Assembly (NCBI RefSeq): GCF_028023875.1
Contig: NZ_JAQIPB010000006.1
Location: 310,001-374,000, forward strand
Direction of reading: 5' to 3'
DNA from: Xenophilus arseniciresistens
GTDB lineage: Bacteria > Pseudomonadota > Gammaproteobacteria > Burkholderiales > Burkholderiaceae_C
DNA: 64,000 nt
Shown here: positions 1 to 9,240 of the stretch, piece by piece
How the letters are laid out: each line of letters starts with the position of its first letter
Numbering within the stretch: position 1 is the stretch's first letter
The notes under the pieces: model-generated
Databases searched by the model: none
What the model was told of the DNA's origin: nothing
What the model saw: the letters and a program-made list of their open reading frames with translations, nothing else
Made by a program: the position numbers and the translations under genes

Positions 1-2
1 CG

Positions 3-737
3 AAGGATGCGCCGGCCGACGGCTACACGCTGGTGCTGGGCTTCGACGGCACCATGGTCATCAACCCCCATGTGTTCGCCAAGGTGCCCTTCGACACGCT
101 CAAGGACTTCACGCCCATCGGCAAGATCGGCAACGCAACGCTGCTGCTGGTGGCCAACCCGGCCCTGCCGGTCAAGACTGCGGCCGAGCTGATCGAGTCC
201 TCGAAGACCAGCGCCGGCGGCTATGCCTACGGCACATCGGGCACGGGCGGTACGCCGCACATCGCGGGCGAACTGCTGAAGATGAAGACCGGCGCGAAGC
301 TCACGCATGTGCCGTACAAGGGCGGCGGCCAGGCGCTGACCGATGTGGTGGGTGGGCAGATTCCGCTGGTCTACACCGCCGTGGCGGGTGCCCATGGCTT
401 CGTGAAGAACGGCAAGGTGCGCGCCATTGCGGTCTCCAGCGCCAGGCGCTCGTCGGCGCTGCCGGAGGTGCCGACCTTCGCCGAAGCGGGCGTGCCGGAC
501 TACGTGGTGGATTCGTGGGTCGCGCTGCTGGCGCCCGCCGGCCTGCCGCCCGAGGTGGCGGCGCGCCTGAACACCGAGCTCAATGCGGTGCTCAATGACC
601 CCGAGGCGCGCGAGAAGCTGCGCACGCTGGGCATCGAAGCCACACCGGGCACGCCCGCGCAGCTGCGCGAGGACATGGCCGCCGACCTGTCGCGCTACGC
701 TGCGGTGATCAAGGCGGCCGGCATCAAGATCGACTGA
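3..737 (+). CDS. Bug-family (TctC-like) tricarboxylate transporter receptor, 5' end cut off
   Basis: This is the C-terminal part of a Bug/TctC extracytoplasmic solute-binding protein, the periplasmic receptor of tripartite tricarboxylate transporters. The frame is open from the window edge and reads KDAPADGYTL, a typical Bug segment following the first lobe. Other family hallmarks are YGTSGTGGTPHIAGEL, the VPYKGGGQALTDVVGGQIPL ligand-loop region and PEVPTFAEAG near the C-terminus. About 245 residues are visible of a usual 320-330, so the signal peptide and first strands lie outside the window. No TctA/TctB membrane genes are visible nearby, as is common for orphan Bug receptors. The ligand (usually a carboxylate) cannot be read from the sequence. 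The frame extends upstream of the first internal methionine codon, so the gene is partial. Confidence 0.9.
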   Translation, partial: KDAPADGYTLVLGFDGTMVINPHVFAKVPFDTLKDFTPIGKIGNATLLLVANPALPVKTAAELIESSKTSAGGYAYGTSGTGGTPHIAGELLKMKTGAKLTHVPYKGGGQALTDVVGGQIPLVYTAVAGAHGFVKNGKVRAIAVSSARRSSALPEVPTFAEAGVPDYVVDSWVALLAPAGLPPEVAARLNTELNAVLNDPEAREKLRTLGIEATPGTPAQLREDMAADLSRYAAVIKAAGIKID

Positions 738-761
738 ACAACCTTCACACTGAGCAGCACG

Positions 762-1730
762 ATGACACAGCAAGACAAGGGCGCGCGCCTCGATCTCACG
801 ATGGTCGGCGACTGGGGCACGGCCAACTTCCACACCATCTGGGGCTGGGTTTCGGCGCACCTGCGCTGGCGCTCGGCACCGCTGTCGAAGTTCAACATCC
901 GCACCGGCAGCGCCTACCGCGACAGCGTCGAGCTCGTGGGCATGGGCGAAGCCGACCTCTCGGTGACCACGCCCATCCACATCGGCGTGCGCTGGGCGCG
1001 CGAAGGGAAGCACTTCTATGCCAACCGCGCCTTCCCCAACCTGCGCACCCTGGGTCACCTGCCGCAGGACGACCGGCTCACGCTGGCGGTGCGCGCCGAG
1101 ACGGGCATCCGCTCCTTCGCGGACATCCGCGAGAAAAAGCCCGCCCTGCACATCGCCATGCCCCCGCGCGACAACGATTGCCTTTGCAGCTACGTGATCG
1201 ACCTGATCTTCCGGGCCCACGGCATCGATCCGATGGACATCGTGAAGTGGGGCGGCTCGTACTTCGAGCATGAGAACCCGCGCGCAACGCTGAAGGCCGC
1301 GCAGGCCGGCCACTGCAACGCGGTGTTCAACGAGGCCATCATGGTCTCGAACTGGAGCGAGCTGGTGGCGCAGTTTCCGATGAACTTCATCCCCATCGAG
1401 CCCGAGGCCATGCAGACCCTCACCGGCGAGTACGGCCTCAGGCCCGCCGTGATCGAGAAGGGGCGCCTGCGCAACGATCAGGACGTGCCCTGCCTGGACT
1501 GGTCGAACTGGGGCGTGCTGTGCCGCGACGACATGCCCGACGATGTCGCCTACCGCGTCACGGCCGTGATGGTGGAAGAGCGCGCCGAGTTCGAGGCGCG
1601 CTTTCGCCACATGCCGGTGCATCAGAGTCCGCTCACCTATCCCATCGACCCGAAGCGCATGCCGCACGACGTGGATGCGCCGCTGCATCCTGGCGCCGAG
1701 CGCTACTACCGCGAGCACGGCTACCTGTGA
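762..1730 (+). CDS. Periplasmic-binding-fold protein, TAXI/NMT1-like, without signal peptide
   Basis: This 322-aa protein resembles the TAXI/NMT1-like solute-binding fold (GDWGTANFHTIWGWVS, then GEADLSVTTPIHIGVRW, then AGHCNAVFNEAIMVSNW). It starts MTQQDKGARLDLTMVGDWG and has no hydrophobic signal segment, so as annotated it should stay in the cytoplasm. Cytoplasmic members of this fold include enzymes such as 4,5-dihydroxyphthalate decarboxylase, so an enzymatic role is possible. The gene lies 24 bp after one Bug receptor and is followed 23 bp later by another, suggesting a single transcript around one substrate. I found no better upstream start: the preceding gene ends at 737. Fold assignment is moderately sure; the function is unknown. 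Confidence 0.65.
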   Translation: MTQQDKGARLDLTMVGDWGTANFHTIWGWVSAHLRWRSAPLSKFNIRTGSAYRDSVELVGMGEADLSVTTPIHIGVRWAREGKHFYANRAFPNLRTLGHLPQDDRLTLAVRAETGIRSFADIREKKPALHIAMPPRDNDCLCSYVIDLIFRAHGIDPMDIVKWGGSYFEHENPRATLKAAQAGHCNAVFNEAIMVSNWSELVAQFPMNFIPIEPEAMQTLTGEYGLRPAVIEKGRLRNDQDVPCLDWSNWGVLCRDDMPDDVAYRVTAVMVEERAEFEARFRHMPVHQSPLTYPIDPKRMPHDVDAPLHPGAERYYREHGYL

Positions 1731-1753
1731 CGCGACCCACCGAGGAGAGGCCC

Positions 1754-2749
1754 TTGACGAACGACGATCCCCACCGCTCGAACATGCGCCGCCGCACGCT
1801 GCTGGGCTCTGCGCTCGCGGCCACCCTCGCGCCGCTTGGCCACGCGCATGCGCAGGCCTATCCCACGCGCACGGTGAGCATCATCGTGCCCTTCGGCCCT
1901 GGCAATGCCTACGACATGATGGCGCGCTACCTGGGCGAGCGCCTGCGCGATGCGCTGGGCCAGCCCTTCATCGTCGAAGCGAAGCAGGGCGCGCTGGGCG
2001 GCGTTGCGGCCTCCTACGTTGCACGCGCGCAGCCTGATGGCTATACGCTGCTGTTCGGCGCCAACTCCACGCACGCGGCCAACGTCCACCTGTTCAAGAG
2101 CATTCCCTACGACCCGGTGGCCGACTTCGCGCCGATCACCACGCTGGCGACCATTCCCCAGGTGCTGGTGGTCTCGCCGACCTTGAACGTCAACAGCCTG
2201 CGCGAGCTGATGGCACTGGCCAGGCAGCAGCCCGGCAAGCTGAACTACGGCAGCTCCAGCGCCACCGGCCGCGTGGCCTCCGAGGCCTTCCGCCAGATGG
2301 CCGGCATCGACGCCGTCCACATCCCGTACAAGACCTCGGCGCAGGCCATCACCGACCTCGTGAGCGGCCAGTTGCATTTCCTGGTGACCGATGCGGGCCT
2401 GGGCGTGGCGCAGTGGCAGGGCGGCAAGGTGAAGGCGCTGGCCGTCACCTCGGCCCAGCGCGTGCCGGCCATCCCAGAGCTGCCGACCATGACCGAAGCC
2501 GGCCTGCCGGGCTACGAGTTCACCGCCTGGCTGGCGCTGTTCGCGCCGGCCAGAACGCCCCAGCCCGTGGTTGCCAGACTCGCGGAAACCGCAGACGGCA
2601 TCGTGCGCAGCCCCGGCATGCAGGAGTACCTTGCCCGGATGTATGCGCTGCCGTTTCCGGGCACGCCGCAGTCGCTCAAGGCGCTGATCGACAAGGACTC
2701 CGCGCGCTGGGGGCAACTGATCAAGGCTGCGGGGATTGAGCCCGAGTAG
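1754..2749 (+). CDS. Bug-family (TctC-like) extracytoplasmic receptor
   Basis: This is a complete Bug/TctC receptor of about 331 aa. A TTG start at 1754 is preferred because a strong ribosome-binding site (GAGGAGAGG, 1742-1750) sits just before it; the ATG at 1784 is in frame but has no such site. The signal region MRRRTLLGSALAATLAPLGHAHAQA has a twin-arginine-like RRRTLL motif and an AHA cleavage site. YPTRTVSIIVPFGPGNAYD is the family's first-strand signature, followed by VHIPYKTSAQAITDLVSGQ and PELPTMTEAGLPGYE. It lies 23 bp after the TAXI-like gene. The ligand is unknown; the two Bug proteins here are clearly diverged from each other. Confidence 0.88.
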   Translation: MTNDDPHRSNMRRRTLLGSALAATLAPLGHAHAQAYPTRTVSIIVPFGPGNAYDMMARYLGERLRDALGQPFIVEAKQGALGGVAASYVARAQPDGYTLLFGANSTHAANVHLFKSIPYDPVADFAPITTLATIPQVLVVSPTLNVNSLRELMALARQQPGKLNYGSSSATGRVASEAFRQMAGIDAVHIPYKTSAQAITDLVSGQLHFLVTDAGLGVAQWQGGKVKALAVTSAQRVPAIPELPTMTEAGLPGYEFTAWLALFAPARTPQPVVARLAETADGIVRSPGMQEYLARMYALPFPGTPQSLKALIDKDSARWGQLIKAAGIEPE

Positions 2750-2771
2750 GCGGCACAGCGGGCTCGCGACC

Positions 2772-3161
2772 TCAGGGCCGTTCCAGCCGATCCCCCGGGG
2801 GCGGCAGGCCCAGCACCGCGCGGCCATCCGGTGAAGGCACGAACTGCGGCCCGCTGGGCGGCATGGGCGCGCTGGGCGGACGCGGTGGCGCCATCACTTC
2901 GGCGCGCCCGTCGGCCGAGCGTTGGGGAGCCTGCAGAGGCGCGCCGCCGCTGGTGGCGCGGTCCAGCTGCTGGCCGGCGCCGCGCACACAGGCCTGGCGC
3001 TGCGGCGCGGGCAGGCCGGCGCGGTTGCAGCGCGCGATCTGCTGCTCGTAGCGCTGCTGCGCAGCCGTGCCGACCTGCGCCCGCGCCGTGGGCGTGGCCA
3101 GCACCGGCAGTAGCGCCAGGGCCGCCGTCGCCAGAAGTGGATGCAAGTGCTGGAAGCTCAT
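2772..3161 (-). CDS. Small secreted protein of unknown function
   Basis: This 129-aa protein has a clear signal peptide (MSFQHLHPLLATAALALLPV... ending TARAQ). The mature part begins with a charged helix, AAQQRYEQQIARCNRAGLP, carrying two cysteines (ARCNR, RQACVRGAG), and then turns into a Pro/Ala-rich tail (PPRPPSAPMPPSGPQFVPSP). I do not recognise a named domain. It converges on the Bug receptor gene, with 22 bp between the stop codons, and lies downstream of the RND operon on the same strand with a 78-bp gap, so it may be a distal cotranscribed gene. The start is the only in-frame ATG that gives a signal peptide. Confidence 0.65.
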   Translation of the reverse strand: MSFQHLHPLLATAALALLPVLATPTARAQVGTAAQQRYEQQIARCNRAGLPAPQRQACVRGAGQQLDRATSGGAPLQAPQRSADGRAEVMAPPRPPSAPMPPSGPQFVPSPDGRAVLGLPPPGDRLERP

Positions 3162-3239
3162 GCCTTCAGCATGCGCCGGCGCGCACGCGGGCGTTGTGCG
3201 CCTTCGGCCGCAGCCGCGGTAGGCGCACGGCGCGCAGCT

Positions 3240-6200
3240 TCAACCTTCATGCCGGGGCGGCCGGGCCGCTGGGGGCAGGGCGGCGGTCTGGGCGGCTGGC
3301 GGCTGGCGGCGCAGGCGGCCGAACTGGCGCCTGAGCCAATGCTCGAAGTCGTCCACATAGGTGAACACCGCGGGCACCACCAGCAGGCTCAGCACCGTGG
3401 AGGTGATGAGGCCGCCGATCACGGCCGTGGCCATGGGCGAGCGGAAGCTCGCGTCGGCCGCGCCCCAGCCGATGGCGATGGGCAGCATGCCCGCGCCCAT
3501 GGCCAGCGTGGTCATGATGATGGGGCGCGCGCGCTTGTGGCAGGCGTCCAGCAGCGCGTCCCAGCGGCTCAGGCCGTGGTCGCGCCGCGCCACGATGGCG
3601 TACTCCACAAGCAGGATCGAGTTCTTGGTCGCGATGCCCATGAGCATGATCAGCCCGATGAGCGAAGGCATGGAGAAGCTCTTGTTGGCGATCAGGAGGC
3701 CCACGAAGGCGCCGCCCAGCGACAGCGGCAGCGCGGCCAGGATGGTGGCCGGCTGCAGGAAGTCCTTGAACAGCAGCACCAGCACGATGTAGATGCACAG
3801 GATGCCCGTGAGCATGGCCAGGCCGAAGCCCGTGAACAGCTCGCCCATGGCCTCGGCGTCGCCGATGTCGATGATGCGCACGCTGGCCGGCAGCGCCTTG
3901 ACCGAGGGCAGCTGGCGCACGGCTTCGGTCAGGTCGCTCAGGCCGCGCGAGCCCAGCTCGATCTCGAAGTTCATGTTGCGCGCGCGGTCGTAGCGGCTGA
4001 TCACGGCCGGCCCGCCCGCCAGCTCGAAGCTGGCCACTTCGCCCAGGCGCACCGGGCCCCGGCTGCCCGGCACCGTCAGGCGTTCCAGCTGCGCCAGGTC
4101 TTCGCGCGCGTCGTCGGCCAGGCGCACCATGATCGGCACCTGGCGCTCGGCCAGGTTCAGCTTGGGCAGGTTGTTGTCGTAGTCGCCCATCGTGGCCACG
4201 CGCAGGGTGTCGGCAATGGCCGCGCTGGTCACGCCCAGGTCGGCGGCACGCGCGAAGTCGGGGCGCACCACGATCTCGGGCCGCACCAGGCTGGCCAGCG
4301 AGGTGACGTTGCCGATGCCCGGCAGCGTGCGCAGTTCGCGCTCCACGGCCGTGGCGGCCTGGCGCAGCGCGTGCGGGTCCTGGCTGGACAGGGCCAGCAC
4401 GTACTTGTCGTTGGAGCCGCCCAGACCCACACCGAAGCGCGCGCCCGGCAGGTCCTGAAGGGCCTCGCGGATCTGGGCTTCGATCACCTGCTTCTTGGGC
4501 CGTTCGCCGCGCGGCGAGAGCTGCAGCGTGAGCGTGGCCTTGCGCGATTCCACGAAGTTGCCCGAGAACGGATCGGCCCCCGCGCTGCCCGCGCCGATGG
4601 CAGTGTAGATGTCGTGGATGTGGTCGATCTTGAGCAGGCGCTGGCGCACGCGCTCGGCCGCTTCCATGGTCTGCTGCAGCTTGGTGCCCGGCGGCAGCTC
4701 CACGCGCACCTGGGTCTGCACGTTGTCGTCGGGCGGGATGAAGCCCGAGGGCAGCAGCGGGATCATGGCCAGCGAGGCGAAGAAGAACACAGTGGCGCCC
4801 ACCATGGTGAGCACCCGGTGGTGCAGGCAGGCCTTGACCCAGCGCATGTAGATGGCGAGCCAGCCCGGGTCCTTGTCGTCGTGCGTGACCAGCGGCTTGA
4901 GCATGTAGGCCGCCATCATGGGTGTGAGCAGCCGCGCCACCACCAGCGAGGCAAAGACCGCGAGCGAGGCGGTCCAGCCGAACTGCTTGAAGAACTTGCC
5001 GACCACGCCGCTCATGAAGGCCGTGGGCAGGAACACCGCGATCAGCGTGAAGGTGGTCGCGATCACGGCCAGGCCGATCTCGTCGGCCGCTTCCATCGCC
5101 GCCTGGTAGGGGCTCTTGCCCATGCGCAGGTGGCGCACGATGTTCTCCACCTCCACGATGGCATCGTCGACCAGGATGCCCACCACCAGCGACAGGGCCA
5201 GCAGCGTGATGATGTTGATCGAGAAGCCCAGCAGGTACATGCCGATGAAGGCCGGGATCACCGACAGCGGCAGCGCCACGGCCGAGACGATGGTGGCACG
5301 CCAGTCGCGCAGGAACAGCCACACCACCAGCACGGCGAGGAGGGCGCCCTCGTACAACAGCTTCATCGAGGCGTCGTATTCCTCGGCCGCGATCTTCACG
5401 AAGTCCAGCGTGCGCGTGAGCTGGATGTGCGGGAAGTCCTTCTGCAACTGGGCCAGGGCCTTCTCCACGCCCCCGCCCACTTCAACTTCGCTGGCGCCGC
5501 GGCTGCGGGCCACTTCGAAGCCCACCACCTGCTTGCCGTTGAGCAGCGCGGCGGCGCGCTGCTCGGCCACCGTGTCCTCGATGCTGGCCACGTCAGCCAG
5601 CGCAATGCGGCGCCCGTCGGCCAGCGGAATCTGCATGCGCCGCAGCTCGTCGGCCGAGGCCACGGTGGCGATGGTGCGCACCGGCTGCTCGGTGTGGCCC
5701 AGGTCGGTGCGCCCGCCCGCGCTTTCCTGCTGCACCTGGCGCAGCTGGCGCGACACATCGGCCGCCGTGGCGCCCAGTGCCTGGAGCCGGGCTGGGTCAA
5801 GGGCCACGCGGATCTCGCGCGCCGCGCCGCCCACGCGGTTGACCGCGCCCACGCCGGGCACGGCCATGAGCCGGCGTGCGATGGTGTCGTCCACGAACCA
5901 GGACAGGGCCTCGTCGTCCATCCGGTCTGAATGGATGGCGAAGGCCAGGATGGGCTGCGAAGCCAGGTCCAGCTTGGTGACGATGGGATCGCGCAGGTCG
6001 GCCGGCATGTCCGAGCGCACGCGGCTCACGGCCGAGCGCACGTCGTCGACGGCCTCCTGGATCGGCTTCTCGAGCACGAACTCGGCCGCGATGGTGGCCG
6101 AGCCGTCGGTCAGGGTGGTGGTGACGTGCTTGAGGCCCTGCAAGGTGGCGATGGCGTTCTCGACCTTGCGGGCCACGTCGTTTTCAAGCTGCGCGGGCGA

Positions 6201-6362
6201 GGCGCCGGGCAGCGCGGCGGTGACGATCACCACCGGCAGGTCCATGTCGGGGAAGTTCTGCACCTTCATCTGCTTGAAGGAGAACAGGCCCGCCAAGGTG
6301 AGCAGCACGAAGATCATCGCCGCCGGGATGGGGTTCTTGATCGACCAGGAAGAGAGGTTCAT
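3240..6362 (-). CDS. RND multidrug efflux pump, inner-membrane transporter (HAE1/AcrB type)
   Basis: This 1040-aa protein is a full-length RND permease that drives proton-coupled export with an adaptor and an outer-membrane channel. It opens with MNLSSWSIKNPIPAAMIFVL, the usual TM1, followed by the porter region (FPDMDLPVVIVTAALPGASP). The TM4 proton-relay motif GILVDDAIVEVENI carries the two aspartates. A second transmembrane block (GIATKNSILLVEYAI, MATAVIGGLITSTVLSLLVVPAVFTYVDD) closes the two-fold repeat. It is the last gene of a tetR-OMF-adaptor-RND operon and lies 53 bp after the adaptor. The substrate cannot be read from the sequence; the motifs fit organic-compound pumps better than heavy-metal pumps. 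Confidence 0.93.
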   Translation of the reverse strand: MNLSSWSIKNPIPAAMIFVLLTLAGLFSFKQMKVQNFPDMDLPVVIVTAALPGASPAQLENDVARKVENAIATLQGLKHVTTTLTDGSATIAAEFVLEKPIQEAVDDVRSAVSRVRSDMPADLRDPIVTKLDLASQPILAFAIHSDRMDDEALSWFVDDTIARRLMAVPGVGAVNRVGGAAREIRVALDPARLQALGATAADVSRQLRQVQQESAGGRTDLGHTEQPVRTIATVASADELRRMQIPLADGRRIALADVASIEDTVAEQRAAALLNGKQVVGFEVARSRGASEVEVGGGVEKALAQLQKDFPHIQLTRTLDFVKIAAEEYDASMKLLYEGALLAVLVVWLFLRDWRATIVSAVALPLSVIPAFIGMYLLGFSINIITLLALSLVVGILVDDAIVEVENIVRHLRMGKSPYQAAMEAADEIGLAVIATTFTLIAVFLPTAFMSGVVGKFFKQFGWTASLAVFASLVVARLLTPMMAAYMLKPLVTHDDKDPGWLAIYMRWVKACLHHRVLTMVGATVFFFASLAMIPLLPSGFIPPDDNVQTQVRVELPPGTKLQQTMEAAERVRQRLLKIDHIHDIYTAIGAGSAGADPFSGNFVESRKATLTLQLSPRGERPKKQVIEAQIREALQDLPGARFGVGLGGSNDKYVLALSSQDPHALRQAATAVERELRTLPGIGNVTSLASLVRPEIVVRPDFARAADLGVTSAAIADTLRVATMGDYDNNLPKLNLAERQVPIMVRLADDAREDLAQLERLTVPGSRGPVRLGEVASFELAGGPAVISRYDRARNMNFEIELGSRGLSDLTEAVRQLPSVKALPASVRIIDIGDAEAMGELFTGFGLAMLTGILCIYIVLVLLFKDFLQPATILAALPLSLGGAFVGLLIANKSFSMPSLIGLIMLMGIATKNSILLVEYAIVARRDHGLSRWDALLDACHKRARPIIMTTLAMGAGMLPIAIGWGAADASFRSPMATAVIGGLITSTVLSLLVVPAVFTYVDDFEHWLRRQFGRLRRQPPAAQTAALPPAARPPRHEG

Positions 6363-6415
6363 GGGCGGGCGCCTTCAGAACAAAAGAGACAACAGCGGCA
6401 TGCGGCGGCGCACAT

Positions 6416-7624
6416 TCAGCGGGCCGGGGTGGCGGCCGGTGCCGCAGGCGCGGGGGACGGGGCAGGCTGGCCGGGCTGGGCTGCGGCCTCGGCCACGCGC
6501 ACCAGGTCGCCGTCGTTGAGAAAGCCTGCGCCTTCCACCACCACCTGCGAATCGGGTCCGAACTGCTCGCCCTTGACCTCGATGCGATCGCCGATGCGGC
6601 GCCCGGCCTGCACGCGCGTGAGCCGCACGCGCTGGTCGTCCTGCAGCACCATCACGGTGTTGAAGCCGTCGCGCGGCACCACCGCCACCTGCGGGACGGT
6701 GAGCGCCTCGCTCTGGCCAATCAGGAACTCGCCGCGCGCGAACATGCCCGCGCGCAGGGCGCCTTCGCTCTGCATCAGGCCCGGCAGATCGACGTAGACA
6801 AGCGCATTGCGCGTCTGCGGATCGACCGTGGGCGCGATGCTGCGCAGCTTGCCCTGAACCTGTCCGCCGCCGGGCGCGGTGACGGTGGCGGGCAGGCCCA
6901 CGCTGAGTTGGCCCAGCTCGGCAGAACCCACTTCGGCGCGCCATTCCAGGCGGCCCTGGCGGATCAGCTTGAACAGCTCGGTGCCTGCGCCCACCACGCT
7001 GCCCACCGTGGCCGTGCGCGAGGAGATCACGCCGTCATCGGGCGCCAGCACCTGCGTGTTGCGTCCGCGCACCTGCTGGGCGGCCAGCACGGCCTCGGCA
7101 GCTTCCACGCGCGCCCTGGCCGTCTGCTCGGTGGTCTGGTACTGGTTGATCTGCTGCTGGCTCATGGCACCAGTCTGGGCCAGCGTGCGCGCGCGCGCGG
7201 CGTTGCCGGCGGCATCGGCGGCGCTGGCGCGGGCCTCGGCCAGCGAGGCGCGGGCCTGCGCCACGTCGGCATTGACCGTCTCGGGCGAGAACAGCGCGAG
7301 CACCTGGCCCTTCTTCACGCGGTCGCCCACGTTCACGCGCACCTCGGCCAGGCGCAGGCCGTTCGATTCGGAGCCCACGCTGGCTTCCTGCCAGGCCGCG
7401 ACGTTGCCGTTGGCCGCCAGCGTGATGGGCAACTGCGCGGTCGTGGGCCGGGCCACGCGCACGGTCAGCGCAGGGCGTGCCGCATCGGCAGCCGGCGTGC
7501 CGCCCGCGCTCTGGGCCTTGTCGGCCGGTTCCGGGCCGCCGCGCCCCTTGAGGAAGGCCAGGGCGGCCAGCACGAGGACGGCCACGGCAAGGAGGATCAG
7601 GACGAGACGTTTCTTGGAAGTCAT
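6416..7624 (-). CDS. RND efflux periplasmic adaptor (membrane fusion protein)
   Basis: This protein of about 402 aa is the periplasmic adaptor linking the RND pump to the outer-membrane channel. It begins MTSKKRLVLILLAVAVLVLAALAF, a single N-terminal anchor without a lipobox. The biotinyl-lipoyl half-motifs are visible (NVGDRVKKGQVLALFSPETV and later LAPDDGVISSRTATVGSVVG), separated by an alpha-hairpin with coiled-coil character (AQARASLAEARASAADAAGNA). The beta-barrel/MPD part follows (VGLPATVTAPGGGQVQGKLR, VPQVAVVPRDG). The start at 7624 is chosen because the frame upstream of it falls inside the OMF gene. It ends with a Pro/Ala-rich tail and is flanked by the OMF gene (32-bp gap) and the pump gene (53-bp gap). 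Confidence 0.9.
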   Translation of the reverse strand: MTSKKRLVLILLAVAVLVLAALAFLKGRGGPEPADKAQSAGGTPAADAARPALTVRVARPTTAQLPITLAANGNVAAWQEASVGSESNGLRLAEVRVNVGDRVKKGQVLALFSPETVNADVAQARASLAEARASAADAAGNAARARTLAQTGAMSQQQINQYQTTEQTARARVEAAEAVLAAQQVRGRNTQVLAPDDGVISSRTATVGSVVGAGTELFKLIRQGRLEWRAEVGSAELGQLSVGLPATVTAPGGGQVQGKLRSIAPTVDPQTRNALVYVDLPGLMQSEGALRAGMFARGEFLIGQSEALTVPQVAVVPRDGFNTVMVLQDDQRVRLTRVQAGRRIGDRIEVKGEQFGPDSQVVVEGAGFLNDGDLVRVAEAAAQPGQPAPSPAPAAPAATPAR

Positions 7625-7656
7625 GGTGCGTGAAGAAAAGAGTCTCTGGCGGGCTT

Positions 7657-9240
7657 TCAGCGGCGGGGCGCCTGGGCTGGCTCGGTAGAAGGGGACGAGG
7701 AGGATGTGGGGGATGAGGGGGCTGCGGCGCCGGTCGACGCGACGGCCTGGCCTTCGCGCTGCCAACCGCCGCCCACGGCGCGGTACAGCAGCACCCAGGC
7801 TTCGGCGCGCTCGCGCTGCAGCGCCACGCGCGCAGTCTGGGCTGCGAAGAGCGTGCGGCGCGCGTCCTCCAGCTCGAACTGGCTGGCCAGCCCGCTGTCG
7901 TAGCGCGTCTGCGCGGCGCGCAATGCGGCGTCGTAGCCGGCTACGGCCGTGTCGGCGTCGGCCGCGCGGGCATCGGTGTCCTGCAGCTTGAGCAGGGCTT
8001 CCTCCACTTCGCGCACGGCCTGGCGCACCTTCGCGCGGTACTGGCTCGCGGCTTCGTCGTAGCGGGCCTGCGCAGCCTCGGCGTTGGCGCGGCGCGTGCC
8101 GCCATCGAAGATCGGCGCGGTGAGCGAGACCGGGCCCACGCTCCAGGTGTCCAGCGTCTGGCGGAACTCGCCGCTGCGAAGCTGCAGCCGGCCGATGTTG
8201 CCGCCCAGCGTCAGCCGCGGGTAGCGCTGCGCCTGGGCCGAGCCTACTTCGGCGCTGGCGGCGGCCACGGCCTGCTCGGCTGCGAACACGTCGGGGCGCT
8301 GGGCGAGCACGCGGGCCGGCACGCTGTCCACCGGGTGCAGGGCCGGCAGCGCCAGTTGCACGGGGGCGGCATCCAGCCTGCGGGCCAGCGCGCCGGCCTC
8401 CAGGCCCGTGAGCGCCACCAGGCTCTGGCGCAGCAGCGCGCACTGGGTGCGCTGCTGCGTCAGCCGCGCGCCCGCATCGGCGGCACCCGCGCGCGCCAGG
8501 GCCGCATCGGCAGGGGCCGTGAAGCCGGCATCGGCCGAAAGCTGCGTCAGGCGTGCGCTTTCGCGCCGCGAGGCGGCATCGCTTTCGGCCACCGCCAACT
8601 GGCGCGAGCAGGCGCGTTCGGCGAAGTAGCCATTGGCGGTTTCGGCCGCCACCGACACCCGCGCCTCATGCCATTGCGCCTGGCTGGCGTCGAGCCGCGC
8701 GCTGGCCGCATCGCGGCTGGCGCGCAGGCCGCCGAAGAGGTCGATTTCCCAGCCCGCCTGGAGGCCGGCCTGCAAGGTGGTGATGGCCGGCAGCGAGCTG
8801 CCGGCGCCCCCCGTGGCGCTGGTGCCCGTGCTGCCCACGCCGCCGCCCAGCCCGCCTGAGGCGCTCATGCTGTTGCCGCGGCTGGCCGTGAGCGAGCCGT
8901 CCAGGTTGGGCAGCAGCGCCGCGCCGGCCTGCACGCGGGCGGCGCGGGCTTCGCTCACGCGCGCGGCGGCGCTGGCGAGGTTGGGGCTGGCGGCCTGTGC
9001 TGCTTCGATCAGTTCGGTCAGCAGCGGATCGCCCGCGCCCTGCCACCACTGCGCCAGCGCGGCCTGCGAGCCCGCATGCGGCAGGGTGGCTGCCGCATCG
9101 GGCAGGGGTGTCTGCCAGGCCGGCGGCACGGGCGTGTCGATCTGCGCCGGCGGGCGCGTGAGGCCGCAGGCGCTCAGGGCCAGCGGCAGGGCGGCCAGCG
9201 CGTAACGGCGCCACAGGAAGAAGGCAGGGCGAGAAGTCAT
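7657..9240 (-). CDS. Outer-membrane efflux channel lipoprotein, NodT family
   Basis: This protein of about 527 aa is a TolC-like outer-membrane factor of the NodT family. The N-terminus MTSRPAFFLWRRYALAALPLALSACGLTRPPA has a lipobox (LSAC), so the mature protein is a lipoprotein. PVPPAWQTPLP and WWQGAGDPLLTELIEAAQAASPNLASAAARVSEARA match the family's first helical repeat, and a second repeat follows (RPDVFAAEQAVAAASAEVGSAQ, LTLGGNIG). A Gly/Ser-rich insertion (SMSASGGLGGGVGSTGTS...) lies between beta-strand segments. Its ATG overlaps the tetR stop by 4 bp (ATGA, 9237-9240), which implies translational coupling to the regulator. The order tetR, OMF, adaptor, pump is a self-regulated efflux operon. 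Confidence 0.92.
   Translation of the reverse strand: MTSRPAFFLWRRYALAALPLALSACGLTRPPAQIDTPVPPAWQTPLPDAAATLPHAGSQAALAQWWQGAGDPLLTELIEAAQAASPNLASAAARVSEARAARVQAGAALLPNLDGSLTASRGNSMSASGGLGGGVGSTGTSATGGAGSSLPAITTLQAGLQAGWEIDLFGGLRASRDAASARLDASQAQWHEARVSVAAETANGYFAERACSRQLAVAESDAASRRESARLTQLSADAGFTAPADAALARAGAADAGARLTQQRTQCALLRQSLVALTGLEAGALARRLDAAPVQLALPALHPVDSVPARVLAQRPDVFAAEQAVAAASAEVGSAQAQRYPRLTLGGNIGRLQLRSGEFRQTLDTWSVGPVSLTAPIFDGGTRRANAEAAQARYDEAASQYRAKVRQAVREVEEALLKLQDTDARAADADTAVAGYDAALRAAQTRYDSGLASQFELEDARRTLFAAQTARVALQRERAEAWVLLYRAVGGGWQREGQAVASTGAAAPSSPTSSSSPSTEPAQAPRR

Noticed and set aside
7624-8443. Extended N-terminus of the adaptor frame through the OMF gene
   Set aside because: The extension reads as an Arg/Ala/Gly-rich shadow of the NodT gene, and the adaptor anchor begins at 7624.
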